Assembly (NCBI RefSeq): GCF_003696265.1 | Contig: NZ_RFFH01000021.1 | Span: forward strand, 36,988-100,987 | DNA from: Nocardia stercoris | GTDB taxonomy: Bacteria > Actinomycetota > Actinomycetes > Mycobacteriales > Mycobacteriaceae | DNA: 64,000 nucleotides | Reading direction: 5' to 3' | Shown here: in pieces, positions 44,280 through 52,262 of the stretch | Layout: the number at the start of each line of letters is the position of its first letter | Position numbering within the stretch: the stretch's first letter is position 1 | Made by a program: the position numbers and the translations under genes | Notes under the pieces: model-generated | What the model was told of the DNA's origin: nothing | The model's input: the letters and a program-made list of their open reading frames with translations, nothing else | Databases searched by the model: none

Positions 44280-45293
44280 TCACAGATCGGTGGGATCGAC
44301 CGCACCGGACAGGATCGCCAGGGCGAGCATGAGGAAGAAGTCCCCCCAGATCAATTCGTGCGTGGTTGCCAGCCCACGCGGCAGGTCATAGCACCCACTG
44401 AGCAGCCGTCCGGGGCGGTCGCCAGCCGACAAGTGGTGGGCCACAAGAACGTCCACCAGTTCTTGCGCCCGGTCTGGACGGCCCAGCTTGCACAGCGCGA
44501 CCGCCGTGATCGCGGCAGCCGAGGTGTCGGGAACCTCGGGATGCTGACGTAGCGCGGCGGGAATCTCGGATATCGGCCAGGGCCACCGGTCCAGCAATTC
44601 GTCTGCGAGGCAGGCATGGTCGCCGTCGAGCCACTGGGCCGCGTCGGCGAGCGCAAGCAGCAGCCATGCCTCGCCGCGCGACCATCCCGCAGGGGGTTCA
44701 CCGCGTGGCTCCCATGCGGCACCCGACCGCGACAGCGCCGGAATAAGCCCGGTCGGGGCCGCACAGATTCGCAGATGAGTCGCCAGGTGCCGAGTCGCCA
44801 CATGTGCAGCGCCGGCCCACGCCAACAGCGGAATCGTCCCCGCCAGCCCGTCCACCCTGGCGATCAACGGCTCGGCTGGTTCACCGAAAGCCGTTCCCCA
44901 GGGCAGAATCCCGGCCGCGGCGTCGAAGGTCGCCGCTAGCCGGGCCGCACCCGCGCGGGCCTGCTGCCCGGCGGTGACCGAGAGACCCAGCCGGTGTCCC
45001 GCCGCGACTCCGTACCACAGGGTGAGCCCGCGGGTGACGGTGTCGGCGGCGATGGCGGGCTCCAGCCGTTGCGCCCAGGTCTCCGCCGCGGCACGATGCC
45101 GAGGGTCGTCGGTCACTCGGGCACGCAACCACAGCTGGCCGACCCAGAATCCGCCGGCCCACGACCCACGCCGTGAGGTCGTCCACTCGCCCGAATCGGC
45201 GGCGGCGAACAGCGGAAACCGGTCCCGCACAGCACTTTCAGTGGACGAGATCCGGTCCAGCATGCGCTCGAGCGCTGATGTCGAACCGGTCAT
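44280..45293 (-). CDS. Glycoside hydrolase family 88-like (unsaturated glucuronyl hydrolase type) protein
   Basis: 337 residues, an all-alpha barrel style sequence. The N-terminal SRRGSWAGGFWVGQLWLRARVTDD corresponds to the 'TGGFWPGLLWLAYE.TGD' segment, and the later PPAGWSRGEAWLLLALADAAQW to the 'WxRGQAW' box of GH88/105 enzymes, which hydrolyse unsaturated uronides by hydration. Catalytic Asp assignment is not secure. ATG 45293 overlaps the stop of the MFS gene (ATGA), so transporter and hydrolase are coupled, hinting that an imported sugar derivative is processed inside the cell. Confidence 0.75.
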   Translation of the reverse strand: MTGSTSALERMLDRISSTESAVRDRFPLFAAADSGEWTTSRRGSWAGGFWVGQLWLRARVTDDPRHRAAAETWAQRLEPAIAADTVTRGLTLWYGVAAGHRLGLSVTAGQQARAGAARLAATFDAAAGILPWGTAFGEPAEPLIARVDGLAGTIPLLAWAGAAHVATRHLATHLRICAAPTGLIPALSRSGAAWEPRGEPPAGWSRGEAWLLLALADAAQWLDGDHACLADELLDRWPWPISEIPAALRQHPEVPDTSAAAITAVALCKLGRPDRAQELVDVLVAHHLSAGDRPGRLLSGCYDLPRGLATTHELIWGDFFLMLALAILSGAVDPTDL

Positions 45294-46471
45294 CCGCGCG
45301 ACCGCCACCACCAGGCCACCGTCGCGGCGGCCACGAATGCCGCCGCCACCATCGCCCAGCCAGGGGCGTACGAGCCACCCGAGGCAACCACGATCGCACC
45401 GAAAACCGGTGGGCCGACCACGAATCCGGCAAAGAATCCGGCCGACACGACCGCCGAGTCCCGGCCGACCTGCGCGGGCTCGGCGGTCGAGATCACCGTC
45501 ATCATCGACACGGCGTTCGCCGAAACGGCACAGCAGCCGATCCCGAGCACACCGAGCCACACCCACCAGCTCCACCAGACTGCGGCGAGTACCGTCAAGG
45601 CCGCCAAGGCCGCACCGAATGCCAAGGGGCCCAGAAGTATCGCCGGTGTGCGCAGCCGCGAGGACCACCTGGTCCAGCCCACCCGGCCGCCGATTCCCGC
45701 GACACCGAGCAATGCCACCAGCGCACTCGCGGCCGCGGCCGGAAACCCCAGCTGCTTCGACGCATATAGCGCCACATAGGTATTGATCGCCGAGATACCG
45801 ATGCCCAGCAGCACCGAGTACCCGCACATCCACCCAGCGCCACCACGCGGCTGGGCCACGATCAACGATGGAAGGCGCGGCGGCCCAGGATCTTTCGTGA
45901 GGAGCAGCGCGGCTCCGGCGGCGACTGCGGCGGCCGTCGCGGCGGCAGCCACGGCCACCCGCCAATTCGTTGCACCGGCGAGGGCCGCAAGCGGCAGCCC
46001 GGCCAGAAACGCGCCGAACTGCACACCCGATTGCTTCCACCCGGCCACCGCGCCTCGCGCCGCAACCGGCACCCGGGTCGCGATCAGCTGATTCGTGGCC
46101 GGATTGGCCAGCGCCTGCCCTGCCCCCGACACCACCACCGCGACCACCAGGCCCGAGTAGCCCGGGGCCGCGGCGAACAGACCCAGCGCCAGCGCCGATA
46201 CGGCGAACATGCCGATCAGGCAGCGCCGCGCTCCCAGCGCCGCCACCATCGGCCCGACGATCAGCGACAACACGGCCGCCACCCCGAACCCCGCCGCCAC
46301 CAGCAGACCCAACTGCGGTGCGGCGATCCCGAATTCGCGCACCAGCCGAGGCCCGAGCGCACCTAGCAGGAACAGCGGCAGCATCGACAGCGCCATCGCA
46401 GTGGTCAGCAGCACCGTCAGCACCTCGGCACGAGCGGGCGCGATCTCCGAGGTTTCTGCATGCGTACTCAC
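45290..46471 (-). CDS. MFS transporter
   Basis: 393 residues and about 12 membrane helices. The inter-helix 2-3 loop carries GPMVAALGARRCLIG, a variant of the MFS signature, and residues such as ANPATNQLIATRVPVAARGAVAGWKQSGVQ fit the sugar-phosphate/unknown major facilitator group. A GTG start at 46471 is preferred; the frame is open upstream but Cys/Arg-rich and unlike a transporter. Coupled to the GH88-like gene by ATGA. The substrate is unknown. Confidence 0.85.
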   Translation of the reverse strand: MSTHAETSEIAPARAEVLTVLLTTAMALSMLPLFLLGALGPRLVREFGIAAPQLGLLVAAGFGVAAVLSLIVGPMVAALGARRCLIGMFAVSALALGLFAAAPGYSGLVVAVVVSGAGQALANPATNQLIATRVPVAARGAVAGWKQSGVQFGAFLAGLPLAALAGATNWRVAVAAAATAAAVAAGAALLLTKDPGPPRLPSLIVAQPRGGAGWMCGYSVLLGIGISAINTYVALYASKQLGFPAAAASALVALLGVAGIGGRVGWTRWSSRLRTPAILLGPLAFGAALAALTVLAAVWWSWWVWLGVLGIGCCAVSANAVSMMTVISTAEPAQVGRDSAVVSAGFFAGFVVGPPVFGAIVVASGGSYAPGWAMVAAAFVAAATVAWWWRSRG

Positions 46472-46579
46472 ATCCCAGCAGTCGCACGGACAGCCACTGC
46501 AGTTCCCGGCGGCCGCCGCCGCACCGCCGGCGAGAGACTGCCAGGAACTCCGGGCAACCGGTGCGCGACCATCACAGGT

Positions 46580-46954
46580 ATGACGTGCGAAACGATCCGC
46601 GAAGCGCTGTCCGCGCGCATCGATGGCGAAGCCGAACCGCAGGAGACCGGTCCGGTCGATCGGCACCTGGCTGTCTGCGCTCCGTGCCGAACGTGGTTCC
46701 AGTATGCCGTAGTACTACGCACCGCGCTGCTGCCGCACGTCGGCTCGACACCCGATCTGACCGCAGCCATCCTGCGACGATTGCCTGAGGCCGGCTGCGA
46801 GCCCGAGATCACGCTGAGCAGCGATCGGAAGCGTTGCCGGACCACCTCGCCGACACACCGATCCGGTCCGTCGAAACAATCATCGGCAGAGCGGCCGGAG
46901 GCGGCCGACGGAGACGATCGGGCCGCTCGAGCCCAGCGAATCCTGGCTCCTTAG
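46580..46954 (+). CDS. Zinc-finger (zf-HC2) anti-sigma-type protein
   Basis: 124 residues. MTCETIREALSARIDGEAEP and DRHLAVCAPCRTWFQYA give the HxxxCxxC zinc motif typical of soluble anti-sigma factors (the C at residue 3 plus H..C..C). The C-terminal half is Ser/Arg/Glu-rich and disordered, with no membrane helix. ATG 46580 starts exactly at the domain; earlier in-frame residues look untranslated. It may restrain the SigC-like factor encoded 2 kb away, although SigC itself is not known to use an anti-sigma partner in mycobacteria (from memory). Confidence 0.7.
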   Translation: MTCETIREALSARIDGEAEPQETGPVDRHLAVCAPCRTWFQYAVVLRTALLPHVGSTPDLTAAILRRLPEAGCEPEITLSSDRKRCRTTSPTHRSGPSKQSSAERPEAADGDDRAARAQRILAP

Positions 46955-47145
46955 AAGGTATTCGGCGAGCTCCCGCTGCGGTCTGTGCTCGCCGGTGTCG
47001 CTTACTCCGGCGCGGCTGTCGCGAATGCGGGCAACGCCTACCGAAGATCACTACAGATGCAGGACGGGGTTGCTCGATTCGGGAAGCGCGGCGCGATGCC
47101 GCGCATCGGTAGCAGGCCGACGCGCGACACCCGCACGACCGTCGG

Positions 47146-47814
47146 TCAGTGCGTGCTGTTCCAGAACTGGGTTCCGCCGGCGATCAGGGTCGGGATGCCG
47201 GTCACGGCGACACCGACCGTGGCGCCGATACCGGCGAGCGCCGCACCGGTGACGAGGCAGCCGCCGACCGCACCGGGCAGAGCGAGTACACCGAGCGTGA
47301 CGACGCCGCCGGCTGCGCCACCCGCGATCCCACCGGCCACACAGCCGACCACACCGCCGACCACACTGCCCAGCAAGCTGCCGACAGAGGCGGACGCCAT
47401 CATCTCCATGCTGAAGTTACCCACGGACGCATTGAAATTCGGGTCCGCCATCGCATCGATGTCCGCAATGGTCGAGGCCTCCGCCGGCCGGGCATCCGCG
47501 GGGTCGGTGCTGGGCGTCAATGTGACGGTATTGGCCTCGACCTGGGCTGCGATCGGCAGTTCGTCGCCGCCCCGCAGATACGCCAATGGCAGTGTGGCAA
47601 CGGTCGTTCCGCTGCGGTCCACGAATTGCAGGTGGTTGTCGGCGACGGTCAGCGTGCCGGCGTCGGCGGTCAGCACCACCGACCGGCCGTTCGGCACCGC
47701 CTGGAAGTGGATGTCCGGGGTGTCGGCCACCGGTTCGGCGGCGGCCGTTCCCGCCGTGATACCCAGAGTGGAGATGGTCATAGCCGCCAGTGCGGCACCC
47801 GTGCGCAACTTCAT
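47146..47814 (-). CDS. Secreted protein of unknown function with C-terminal glycine-zipper helices
   Basis: 222 residues. A Sec signal peptide (MKLRTGAALAAMTISTLGITAGTAAAEP) is followed by a beta-rich domain (IHFQAVPNGRSVVLTADAGTLTVADNHLQFVDRSGTTVATLP) and by Gly/Ala/Val-rich helices from about 140 onward (GSLLGSVVGGVVGCVAGGIAGG). This architecture is common among Nocardia secreted proteins of unknown role. AAGG lies six bases before the ATG. It stands alone. Confidence 0.78.
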   Translation of the reverse strand: MKLRTGAALAAMTISTLGITAGTAAAEPVADTPDIHFQAVPNGRSVVLTADAGTLTVADNHLQFVDRSGTTVATLPLAYLRGGDELPIAAQVEANTVTLTPSTDPADARPAEASTIADIDAMADPNFNASVGNFSMEMMASASVGSLLGSVVGGVVGCVAGGIAGGAAGGVVTLGVLALPGAVGGCLVTGAALAGIGATVGVAVTGIPTLIAGGTQFWNSTH

Positions 47815-47977
47815 TGTCTGCCTTCGACTTCCTGCCTTCGGTCCGCAGCGCGAATGCGCTGCCGATGAGAAGTCGCGGTTGCGGTGATCAGGGTTCCGGA
47901 AGGCCTTGTGACAAAGGTCATGTCGAACGCATAGATCTCAAATTCCTTCCAGGACATTAAATTTCGATCGGAACTTG

Positions 47978-48598
47978 ATGCCACCCGGGACCGACCACTG
48001 CTGGATGCGGTATTCGGACGGAACAGTGATGCAGATGGCAGCCGGCGCGGGTACCGCACCGACGCTGCCCGACTGGGCGCGGCTGGTGTGGGTGACCGCG
48101 CTGGCCGCGGCGACAGCAGTTCAGGTGTGGCACGCGATCTCGGCGGCGGCGCGGCCACGCTGGTGGTACGGGGTCCGGTTGGGGATGGCCGCGGGCATGG
48201 GAGTGATGTACGTGGCGGATCCGGCGGCAACTGAGGCCGGCCGGTCACCGTTGCTGTCCGCTGCCGTCGCGGCAGTGGTGCTGTCCGGTGTCCTGCTGGC
48301 GGTGGGATCCCATGTGGGCGTGCTCAATCCATGGTGGCCGCCCGAAATCGTCGAGGGGGTGGCGGCGGCAGGAACGGCGGCGGTCGCGATGTGGCCGGAG
48401 CCGGTCGGCCGCATGATGTCGTGGGCCGCCGTCGTCTACCTCGGTATCGAGGCGACCGGGTGGATGTGCGGCGGGTGGGATCGCATTCCGATGTTCCGCG
48501 GTCTGCCACTGAGCGTGTCCGAGACCGACTCGCCCGACACCCGGATCGCTTGTGCGGTAGCTGGACTGAGCATCGCCGCCCTGCTGGCGACCGCGTAG
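47978..48598 (+). CDS. DUF5134-like integral membrane protein (copy 1)
   Basis: About 206 residues with five to six membrane helices. RPRWWYGVRLGMAAGMGVMYVADPA and the LVWVTALAAATAVQVWHAIS helix closely resemble the second protein at 56972-57553 (RWWHGSHVVMAAGMAVMYAADPM). A possible start is ATG 47978; later ATGs (48005, 48029) are also plausible because the N-terminal 18 residues are not membrane-like. These proteins occur near copper genes in mycolata; the function is unknown. Confidence 0.72.
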   Translation: MPPGTDHCWMRYSDGTVMQMAAGAGTAPTLPDWARLVWVTALAAATAVQVWHAISAAARPRWWYGVRLGMAAGMGVMYVADPAATEAGRSPLLSAAVAAVVLSGVLLAVGSHVGVLNPWWPPEIVEGVAAAGTAAVAMWPEPVGRMMSWAAVVYLGIEATGWMCGGWDRIPMFRGLPLSVSETDSPDTRIACAVAGLSIAALLATA

Positions 48599-48732
48599 GC
48601 CGGCCGGTCCTGGAAGCGGCGATGTCGGCGCGAGCGCGAACGCGGCGGCCGCATCCCCGATTGTGGAAGTCCGGAGATGCGGCCGTTCGGTCGATGTGCC
48701 GGGCCTGGCACATGGCGGGTTGCGGGCTCGGA

Positions 48733-49401
48733 TCAGCCGGCCCGGCACCCGGCCGGAACGCGGCTACAGTCGATCATGTTGTCGATCAACGATTCCCGGG
48801 CCCGCGCGACCCGGGAGCGGATGGTTCCGACCGGACATCCCACCGTGTCAGCCGCCTCCGCGTAGGACAGGCCGAGCATCTGGGTCAGGACGAAGGCCTC
48901 GCGACGGTCCGGCGGCAAACCACGAAGCAGATCAGTGATCGCCAGCATCTCCGGGAAGTCGGAGTTGTCTCGCGTCCGGCGCTCGTCCACGACCGACTCC
49001 CATTCACCGAACGCCTTCTTCGGCCGGGCGGCGGCATGGCGAATGCGGTCGACGACGGCCCGCCGGGCGATGGACAGCAACCACGCGCGTGCGGTGGACC
49101 GGCCGGCGAATCCGGGCAGACTGCGCAGCGCCCGAAGAAACGTCTCCTGGGTCAGGTCGTCCGCGGATTGCGTGTCCGTCAGATGGGCGACGAAACGCCA
49201 GACGTCGCGCTGGGTCGCCCGGATGAACTGTTCGAGTGCCGCGCGATCTCCCCGCCCGGCGGCCAGGGCGAGCGCGGTCAACTCTTCGTCCACCGCAGAA
49301 GTCGCCGGTCTGGACCTGATGGATACCGGCGCTGAGAGTGTGGTGGATGGCACGGGACAGAGCCGCTGGATCGGAGCCGGCGGCACGGAAATTGTCTGCA
49401 T
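48733..49401 (-). CDS. sigC: ECF RNA polymerase sigma factor, SigC-like
   Basis: About 222 residues. Sigma-70 region 2 reads FIRATQRDVWRFVAHLTDTQSADDLTQETFLRALRSLPGF, and region 4 reads DRREAFVLTQMLGLSYAEAADTVGCPVGTIRSRVARAR. It matches M. tuberculosis SigC closely in my recollection (shared ATQ.DVWRFVA, SADDLTQETFLRA, LTQ.LGLSYA.A). The start is uncertain: GTG near 49293 would give the SigC-like length, and ATG 49401 is one of the upstream options. SigC in mycobacteria has been linked to copper acquisition genes, including the ctpB and Rv0102 region (from memory). Here it lies a few kb from those same two genes. Confidence 0.82.
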   Translation of the reverse strand: MQTISVPPAPIQRLCPVPSTTLSAPVSIRSRPATSAVDEELTALALAAGRGDRAALEQFIRATQRDVWRFVAHLTDTQSADDLTQETFLRALRSLPGFAGRSTARAWLLSIARRAVVDRIRHAAARPKKAFGEWESVVDERRTRDNSDFPEMLAITDLLRGLPPDRREAFVLTQMLGLSYAEAADTVGCPVGTIRSRVARARESLIDNMIDCSRVPAGCRAG

Positions 49402-49634
49402 TACCAATGCTTTCGATCGGCGACGTCGCCACAGAGGGGACGCCGGGGCGCGGTGGCGATCAGCCACAGCGCTCGGGAAAGGCACTCAGCCGGTGCGGCG
49501 GTGAAGCCGTACCGGTCGCGGGCCGCGCGCAACACCATCGGACGCAGACGTCGTCGAGACCGCCGGCGCCCAGGTGTCGGCACGTCGGTGCGTGAATGCC
49601 ACCGGTAGCGAATCCGCCACCGGCAATGAACTGT

Positions 49635-50210
49635 TCAGATCCCGAAATCGATCGCCGGTGGCCCGCGCCGGGCCACCGCATGGCGCAGCAGAGTCTGCGT
49701 GGGATTCGCCACCCGAGCCAGGTCCGTGCGCGCGAACGGCGCCGGGTCGGGCACGCACGGGTGCGTGTAGACGAGCAGCAGGGGCAGGAAGATCCGGGTG
49801 TACAGAGCACGCAACAGCGTGAACAACGCTCGCTCGCCTGCCCAGAGCCACAGTCCGCACAGCACCGCCGCCAGGGCGTGCGCCGCGAGCATCGAGACCG
49901 TCGGCCATTCCGCAGCAGTCCCACCGCCGTGCTCCGCGTGAGCCCCCGCGGCGGGGACGAGACCGAACCAGACATGCAGCACCGGCTGCATGGCCGCCAA
50001 CGCACCGACGATGAACAGCGCACCACGCTGACGGTCGATGAAAGCCCATGTCACGGCAGCGGTTCCCGTGCAGGTCAGCAGCAATACCGAGACCGGCAGC
50101 CCGTGGCCGGTCACATGACCGTGCCCGGCGGCCGACAGCGTGACGGCGACCACGGCGAAAATCGCCGCGCGCACGACACGCGTCACCGGAGTCACGAGCG
50201 GATCAGTCAT
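49635..50210 (-). CDS. Integral membrane protein of unknown function
   Basis: 191 residues from ATG 50210 (ATG 50222 is also possible). Four to five membrane helices (VVRAAIFAVVAVTLSAAGHGHV, LPVSVLLLTCTGTAAVTWAFI, MLAAHALAAVLCGLWLWAGERALFTLL). His residues sit at helix ends (GHGHVTGHG, AGAHAEHGGG), a pattern seen in copper-linked membrane proteins. No family is named with confidence. It is divergent from the DsbA-VKOR genes. Confidence 0.65.
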   Translation of the reverse strand: MTDPLVTPVTRVVRAAIFAVVAVTLSAAGHGHVTGHGLPVSVLLLTCTGTAAVTWAFIDRQRGALFIVGALAAMQPVLHVWFGLVPAAGAHAEHGGGTAAEWPTVSMLAAHALAAVLCGLWLWAGERALFTLLRALYTRIFLPLLLVYTHPCVPDPAPFARTDLARVANPTQTLLRHAVARRGPPAIDFGI

Positions 50211-50380
50211 GGCACTGCCCATCGTCGCATCTGCCGCTGTTGCGTGGCAGCGCCGGGCTTTTCGAATCCGGCAGGAACCGGATCGACACGCTGCGCGACC
50301 TACTGATGGATATCCGAGGAGTGCGTGGTCACCACCACCCGCGACCGACTCACGGGGTCGCAGAAAGGCCGGGCGAACCG

Positions 50381-51172
50381 GTGAACAAGAAGCCAGCCAA
50401 CCGCGCCGGAGTCGTCGCGGCGGCCCGTGGCGGTAGCAGCCGTCGCGGAACAGTCGTCCAGATCGCGGTCGCCGCGGTGCTGATCGCCCTCATCGTGGCC
50501 ATCGGGATCAGCGTCGGCCTGCACAAGTCGGACAAGACCGGCGATGCCCTGCCGGACACGAACGCCGCGGTGATCGTGCCCACGGTCGTAGCCCCCGCGA
50601 GTTCCGGCGTCGTCGGCACGATCGGAGCCGACGGAAGCATCACGATCGGCAAACCCGACGCGAAGGTACAGGTCCGGGTGGTCGCCGACCCTCAGTGCCC
50701 GGTGTGTCAGCGGTTCGAAGCCGCGAATGCGCAGGTGCTCGCCGACGAAGTGAATGCGGGTACCGCGGTCGTGCAGTACGACATCATCTCGTTCCTGGAC
50801 CGAGCCTCGTCCGGCACGATGTATTCGACCCGCGCCGCGAACGCCGCCTACTGCACGGCCGCCGCCGACCCGTCGAAGTTCCTCGGCTGGCTGGCCTCGA
50901 TCTACGAGCAGCAGCCGCCGGAGAACGGGACCGGATTGAAGAATGCCGAGTTGACGCGGATCGCGGCCGAGGCCGGCTACACGGATCCCGCAGTGGCGGC
51001 GTGCATCACCGGCTACCCCTACGCGCCGTTGGTCGCGAAGCACACCACCGCGGTTCTCGGCAGTGGCATCCAGTCGACGCCGACGGTGTTCGTCAACGGT
51101 CAGCCGATCACGGCGGGCGCGCTGTTCACCCAGAGCGGGCTGCGCCCGGCGATCGAGGCCGCGGCGAGATGA
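50381..51172 (+). CDS. DsbA-like thiol oxidoreductase, membrane-anchored
   Basis: 263 residues from GTG 50381. One N-terminal membrane helix (VVQIAVAAVLIALIVAIGISVGL) places the rest outside the membrane. The thioredoxin-fold DsbA domain has a CPVC active site (PQCPVCQRFE) and a cis-Pro segment (GIQSTPTVFVNGQPI). It introduces disulphides in exported proteins and is re-oxidised by VKOR, encoded immediately downstream (ATGA overlap). Its place in a copper block suggests that exported Cys-containing copper proteins may be its clients. Confidence 0.9.
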   Translation: MNKKPANRAGVVAAARGGSSRRGTVVQIAVAAVLIALIVAIGISVGLHKSDKTGDALPDTNAAVIVPTVVAPASSGVVGTIGADGSITIGKPDAKVQVRVVADPQCPVCQRFEAANAQVLADEVNAGTAVVQYDIISFLDRASSGTMYSTRAANAAYCTAAADPSKFLGWLASIYEQQPPENGTGLKNAELTRIAAEAGYTDPAVAACITGYPYAPLVAKHTTAVLGSGIQSTPTVFVNGQPITAGALFTQSGLRPAIEAAAR

Positions 51173-51729
51173 TCACCGCACCGGCCCGGTCCGCCTGGGT
51201 GCTGCTGATCTGCGGTCTGCTGGGCTGGCTGGCCTCGGTGGTGCTCACCGTCGAGCGGTTCGAGCTCTACACCGATCCCGGCTATCAGCCGTCCTGCAAT
51301 GTCAATGCCGTGCTGTCGTGCGGATCGGTGATGAGCTCCCCGCAGGCGGCGGAATTCGGATTCCCCAACCCGCTGATCGGCATCGTGGGTTTCTCGGTCG
51401 TGATGACTGTCGCGGTCCTCGCGGTGGCGAACGTCGGCCTGCCGCGCTGGTTCTGGGGTGGTCTGTGGGCCGGCCTGGTTCTCGGTGTCGGTTTCATCGG
51501 CTGGCTGATCAGCCAGAGCCTGTACCGGATTCATGCCCTGTGCCCGTACTGCATGGTGGTGTGGACAGTCACGCCGCTACTGGTGGCGCTGGTGACCGGG
51601 CTGTTGTGGGCCCGCCCAGTCGGACTTCCCGGACTCCTGGTGGAGTGGCGCTGGACGATGCTGGCGGTCTATTACGCCGTCGTGGTCGTCCTGGTGTTCC
51701 TGCAGTTTCCCTGGTCGGAGCTGGTATAG
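51169..51729 (+). CDS. VKOR-family disulphide-regenerating membrane protein
   Basis: 186 residues, four or five membrane helices. The extracellular loop pair SCNVNAVLSCG and the active-site CPYC are the two Cys pairs of vitamin K epoxide reductase homologues. It oxidises DsbA and hands electrons to menaquinone. ATG 51169 overlaps the DsbA stop. A hairpin terminator follows. Confidence 0.93.
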   Translation: MITAPARSAWVLLICGLLGWLASVVLTVERFELYTDPGYQPSCNVNAVLSCGSVMSSPQAAEFGFPNPLIGIVGFSVVMTVAVLAVANVGLPRWFWGGLWAGLVLGVGFIGWLISQSLYRIHALCPYCMVVWTVTPLLVALVTGLLWARPVGLPGLLVEWRWTMLAVYYAVVVVLVFLQFPWSELV

Positions 51730-51744
51730 ACGCTGCGCCGAGCG

Positions 51745-51778
51745 GGCGGTGGGCTCGAAGGCACTCGAGCCCACCGCC
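51745..51778. terminator. Bidirectional hairpin between vkor and copZ-like genes
   Basis: Perfect 14-bp stem GGCGGTGGGCTCGA / TCGAGCCCACCGCC with a 6-base loop (AGGCAC), placed between two convergent genes, 15 bp after the VKOR stop. Confidence 0.85.
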
Positions 51779-51795
51779 TTCCCGGGCGGGCGACC

Positions 51796-52011
51796 TCACA
51801 CGAGATGGAAGTTGCCCTCTTTGTCCAGGGCTTGCTGGACCTCGGTGTCGACCAGGTGCCGGTCGGTGTCGACCGTCACCCTGGATACGCCGTTGACATC
51901 GAGTTCGACCTGTACCGAGTGGACGTCGGGAATGGTGGACAGGGCGTGCTCCACCGTCCCGACACACCCGCGACAGTGCAGGCCGTCGACCGAGAACGTC
52001 TCTTGCGACAT
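51796..52011 (-). CDS. CopZ-like copper chaperone (heavy-metal-associated domain)
   Basis: 71 residues, one HMA fold: TFSVDGLHCRGCVGTVEHALSTIPDVHSVQVELD with CRGC as the metal site. AGGAG lies four bases before ATG 52011; an open frame upstream is ignored. It carries Cu(I) to the divergently encoded P-type ATPase. Note the His before Cys (HCRGC), seen in copper-specific chaperones. Confidence 0.88.
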   Translation of the reverse strand: MSQETFSVDGLHCRGCVGTVEHALSTIPDVHSVQVELDVNGVSRVTVDTDRHLVDTEVQQALDKEGNFHLV

Positions 52012-52180
52012 GGTGCTCCTAATCTCGCGATGGACCGAAGCCGGCGCAGCAGAACACGACAGCCCCACGCGCCACATCGATCCTATCGTTCCGATGTGTG
52101 TCCGCTATCACACCAGTTCATCCTGGGGGCTGTGACCTACTTCGCAGCAGATCCGGGGAACCGGGCGCGCGCGGGAGCCG

Positions 52181-52196
52181 ACCCGTACGGACGGGT
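52181..52196. promoter_or_regulatory. Inverted repeat in the copZ-ctpB divergent region
   Basis: ACCCGT-ACGG-ACGGGT is a perfect 6-bp inverted repeat with a 4-base spacer, 67 bp upstream of the ctpB start. It is a candidate site for a copper regulator of either gene; no identified CsoR-type regulator is encoded in the window. Confidence 0.35.
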
Positions 52197-52262
52197 ACGG
52201 TGTCGCGTGGCATCGCCTGCCCGATCACCCCGGATCAATGTCTGCCGACGGATGGAACCGCC

